A stretch of 64,000 nt of DNA, taken from contig CACBXG010000002.1 of the NCBI GenBank assembly GCA_902543145.1, positions 124,001 through 188,000 of the forward strand. The letters run 5' to 3'. Position numbers and translations under genes: made by a program. The notes under the pieces are model-generated. The model did not search any database. It was not told the DNA's origin and was given only the letters and a program-made list of their open reading frames with translations. Below are positions 62,798-64,000 of the stretch, in pieces (position 1 is the stretch's first letter; the number at the start of each line of letters is the position of its first letter). Source of the DNA: an uncultured SAR116 cluster alpha proteobacterium. Its GTDB lineage: Bacteria > Pseudomonadota > Alphaproteobacteria > Puniceispirillales > Marisalimonadaceae.

Positions 62798-64000
62798 CTA
62801 TATAAGTTGAAGTTGAGTGTTTCTTTTTTTTGATGATTTTGTTCTTTTCCTGCTTCCTAATTTTTCAAATACTATGTTTGATTTTTTTCTATAACCTTCT
62901 TTTTGAAAAATAGATGATATTTTTGCTTTTGCATTTCTTATTGCTGTGGTGTGATCAACAATTGGTTTAGGATAATGCTTTCCAATTAAACAATTAACAT
63001 TTTCTTGTGTCTTCAGATCCATTTTCCAAGGCTCATGTATCCATATTTCTGGTATGTTTCTGAGCTCATGAACCCATTTTTTTATAAATTTACCATTAAT
63101 ATCATGATCCATTGATTGTTTGATTGGATTATAAATTCTTAATGTGTTGATACCAGTTACTCCAGATTGCATTTGTAATTGACTATAATGAATACCTGGT
63201 TCGTAGTCTGTAAAAGTCTGGGCTAAATGATGTCCTGTTTTTCTCCAATCAAGCCAAAGATCATAACTTGCAAAACTAACTAACATTGCCCTCATTCTAA
63301 ATGTGATCCATCCGTTATGATTTAGACTTCTCATGCATGCATCTATAAATGGATAGCCTGTCAATCCTTCTTTCCAAGCTTTATAATATTCTAAATTCAT
63401 ATTATCCTTTCTCAATTTATCATAAAAAGGATGCATACATGAAGTTTCTATGGAGGGTTGAGATTCTAATTTCTGAATGAAATGGCATCTCCATGAAAGC
63501 CTAGATTTGATTGCATTTAGGTTTCTACTATTAATTGTACTTCTATTTTTTTGAGAATTGATTTTATTTGAATTCAATAGTTTTATTATTTCTTTTGATG
63601 AGATAGTTCCCCAAGTCAAATGAGGAGAAATTCGAGAGCATGTTTTTTCAGATATTCCTGGTTTGGAAATATTAAATAAATAATTTTGACCTCTATCGTT
63701 GATAAAACTTTGTATTATTTTTAGAGCCTCACTTCTTCCCCCTTTTTGAACTTCACCATTAAAATCGTTTTTAAAAATAGGACTATTTTTTTTAGGGATA
63801 GATCCTTCTAAAATTTCATCAATAGACATTAGAGATATAGGTTTAGGAATTAAACTTTCTTTCATTCTTAAATTTCTAATTTTTGACCAATCATCACGAT
63901 TTTTTAAATTTCTTACTATACCATTAGTGGGATACTCTATAAGAGGAATATTTTTTCGATTAGACCATTTTTTAACATTTAAATCTCTGTCATAAGTCCA
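62798..64000 (-). CDS. Cryptochrome/photolyase family protein (N-terminus outside window)
   Basis: The frame stays open from the methionine at 63865 to the window edge: the 45 extra codons read WTYDRDLNVKKW, then NGIVRNL and DDWSK, part of the photolyase antenna-domain linker. Visible are the last 400 residues, including the FAD-binding helical domain (LTWGTISSKE, LSWRCHF, GYPFIDACMRSL, RMRAMLVSF, WRKTGHHLA). The usual G-W-Q-W-A-A-G stretch near the C-terminus is replaced by QLQMQSGVTGIN, as in some divergent bacterial photolyases. It should repair UV dimers with light or act as a light sensor. Confidence 0.9.
   Translation of the reverse strand, partial: WTYDRDLNVKKWSNRKNIPLIEYPTNGIVRNLKNRDDWSKIRNLRMKESLIPKPISLMSIDEILEGSIPKKNSPIFKNDFNGEVQKGGRSEALKIIQSFINDRGQNYLFNISKPGISEKTCSRISPHLTWGTISSKEIIKLLNSNKINSQKNRSTINSRNLNAIKSRLSWRCHFIQKLESQPSIETSCMHPFYDKLRKDNMNLEYYKAWKEGLTGYPFIDACMRSLNHNGWITFRMRAMLVSFASYDLWLDWRKTGHHLAQTFTDYEPGIHYSQLQMQSGVTGINTLRIYNPIKQSMDHDINGKFIKKWVHELRNIPEIWIHEPWKMDLKTQENVNCLIGKHYPKPIVDHTTAIRNAKAKISSIFQKEGYRKKSNIVFEKLGSRKRTKSSKKRNTQLQLI

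Overview
The window is AT-rich (about one third G+C by eye) and very gene-dense. No gap exceeds 300 bases, and there is no rRNA, tRNA, CRISPR array, insertion sequence or phage gene. The gene set points to a marine, heterotrophic alphaproteobacterium with a streamlined genome, in the style of Pelagibacterales or HIMB59-like lineages: TRAP and tripartite tricarboxylate (TTT) transporters, C-P lyase, many CaiB/BaiF CoA-transferases and MmgE/PrpD proteins, pcaGH/pobA, glutathione-dependent formaldehyde oxidation, and short, often overlapping spacers. This placement is inference; no marker gene settles it.

Layout. 1-9.3 kb is a phosphorus and arsenic block. It holds the end of a C-P lyase operon (phnK partial, phnL, phnN), a convergent 2H-phosphoesterase of the phn-associated DUF1045 type, phnM behind a Pho-box-like site, an ACR3 arsenite exporter with a methyltransferase, then ppk1-ppx on the other strand. 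9.4-18.5 kb is mixed metabolism: a TPP-dependent decarboxylase, an SCP2-like protein, an alpha/beta hydrolase, an SDR, RidA, an AzlCD exporter, an acyl-CoA dehydrogenase, MmgE/PrpD and an amidase.

18.5-27.6 kb is one long minus-strand run: hydroxyacyl-thioester dehydratase, MmgE/PrpD, CaiB, CitE-like lyase, MaoC hydratase, CaiB, then a DctPQM TRAP transporter. Together these look like import and CoA-dependent cleavage of a branched C5-type dicarboxylate (mesaconate, itaconate or citramalate class). 27.7-34.8 kb holds a tautomerase-like protein, two enoyl-CoA hydratases, a PcaB-like lyase, a thioesterase, frmA-fghA and a third CaiB. 35.4-41.9 kb is a co-directional set of an MR/MLE enolase-superfamily enzyme, a TauD-like dioxygenase, TctCBA and a third MmgE/PrpD, probably another acid-uptake and catabolism unit of unknown substrate.

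41.9-48.3 kb has a YdjM-like membrane protein, a Baeyer-Villiger-type monooxygenase, and a minus-strand run of a DUF4149-like protein, pobA, pcaH, pcaG, a 60-residue membrane protein and a cyclic-nucleotide-binding-domain protein. 48.3-53.2 kb has hpt, a zinc alcohol dehydrogenase, an EamA transporter, a DapA-like aldolase and csaA. 53.3-57.1 kb is rich in metal and redox proteins (SCO1, ModA, MOSC, pseudoazurin). 57.2-64 kb has an alpha/beta hydrolase, a DUF4387 + AtuA-like pair, an HTH protein, a MazG-like pyrophosphohydrolase, a second AzlCD pair, nth, and a photolyase running off the end.

Two architectural points recur. Twelve of thirteen convergent gene pairs end within 5 bases of each other or overlap, leaving no room for ordinary terminators. 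Both solute-binding-protein transporters carry a strong hairpin just after the binding-protein gene. Several starts were moved from the longest reading frame to a GTG, TTG or ATG supported by a Shine-Dalgarno match.
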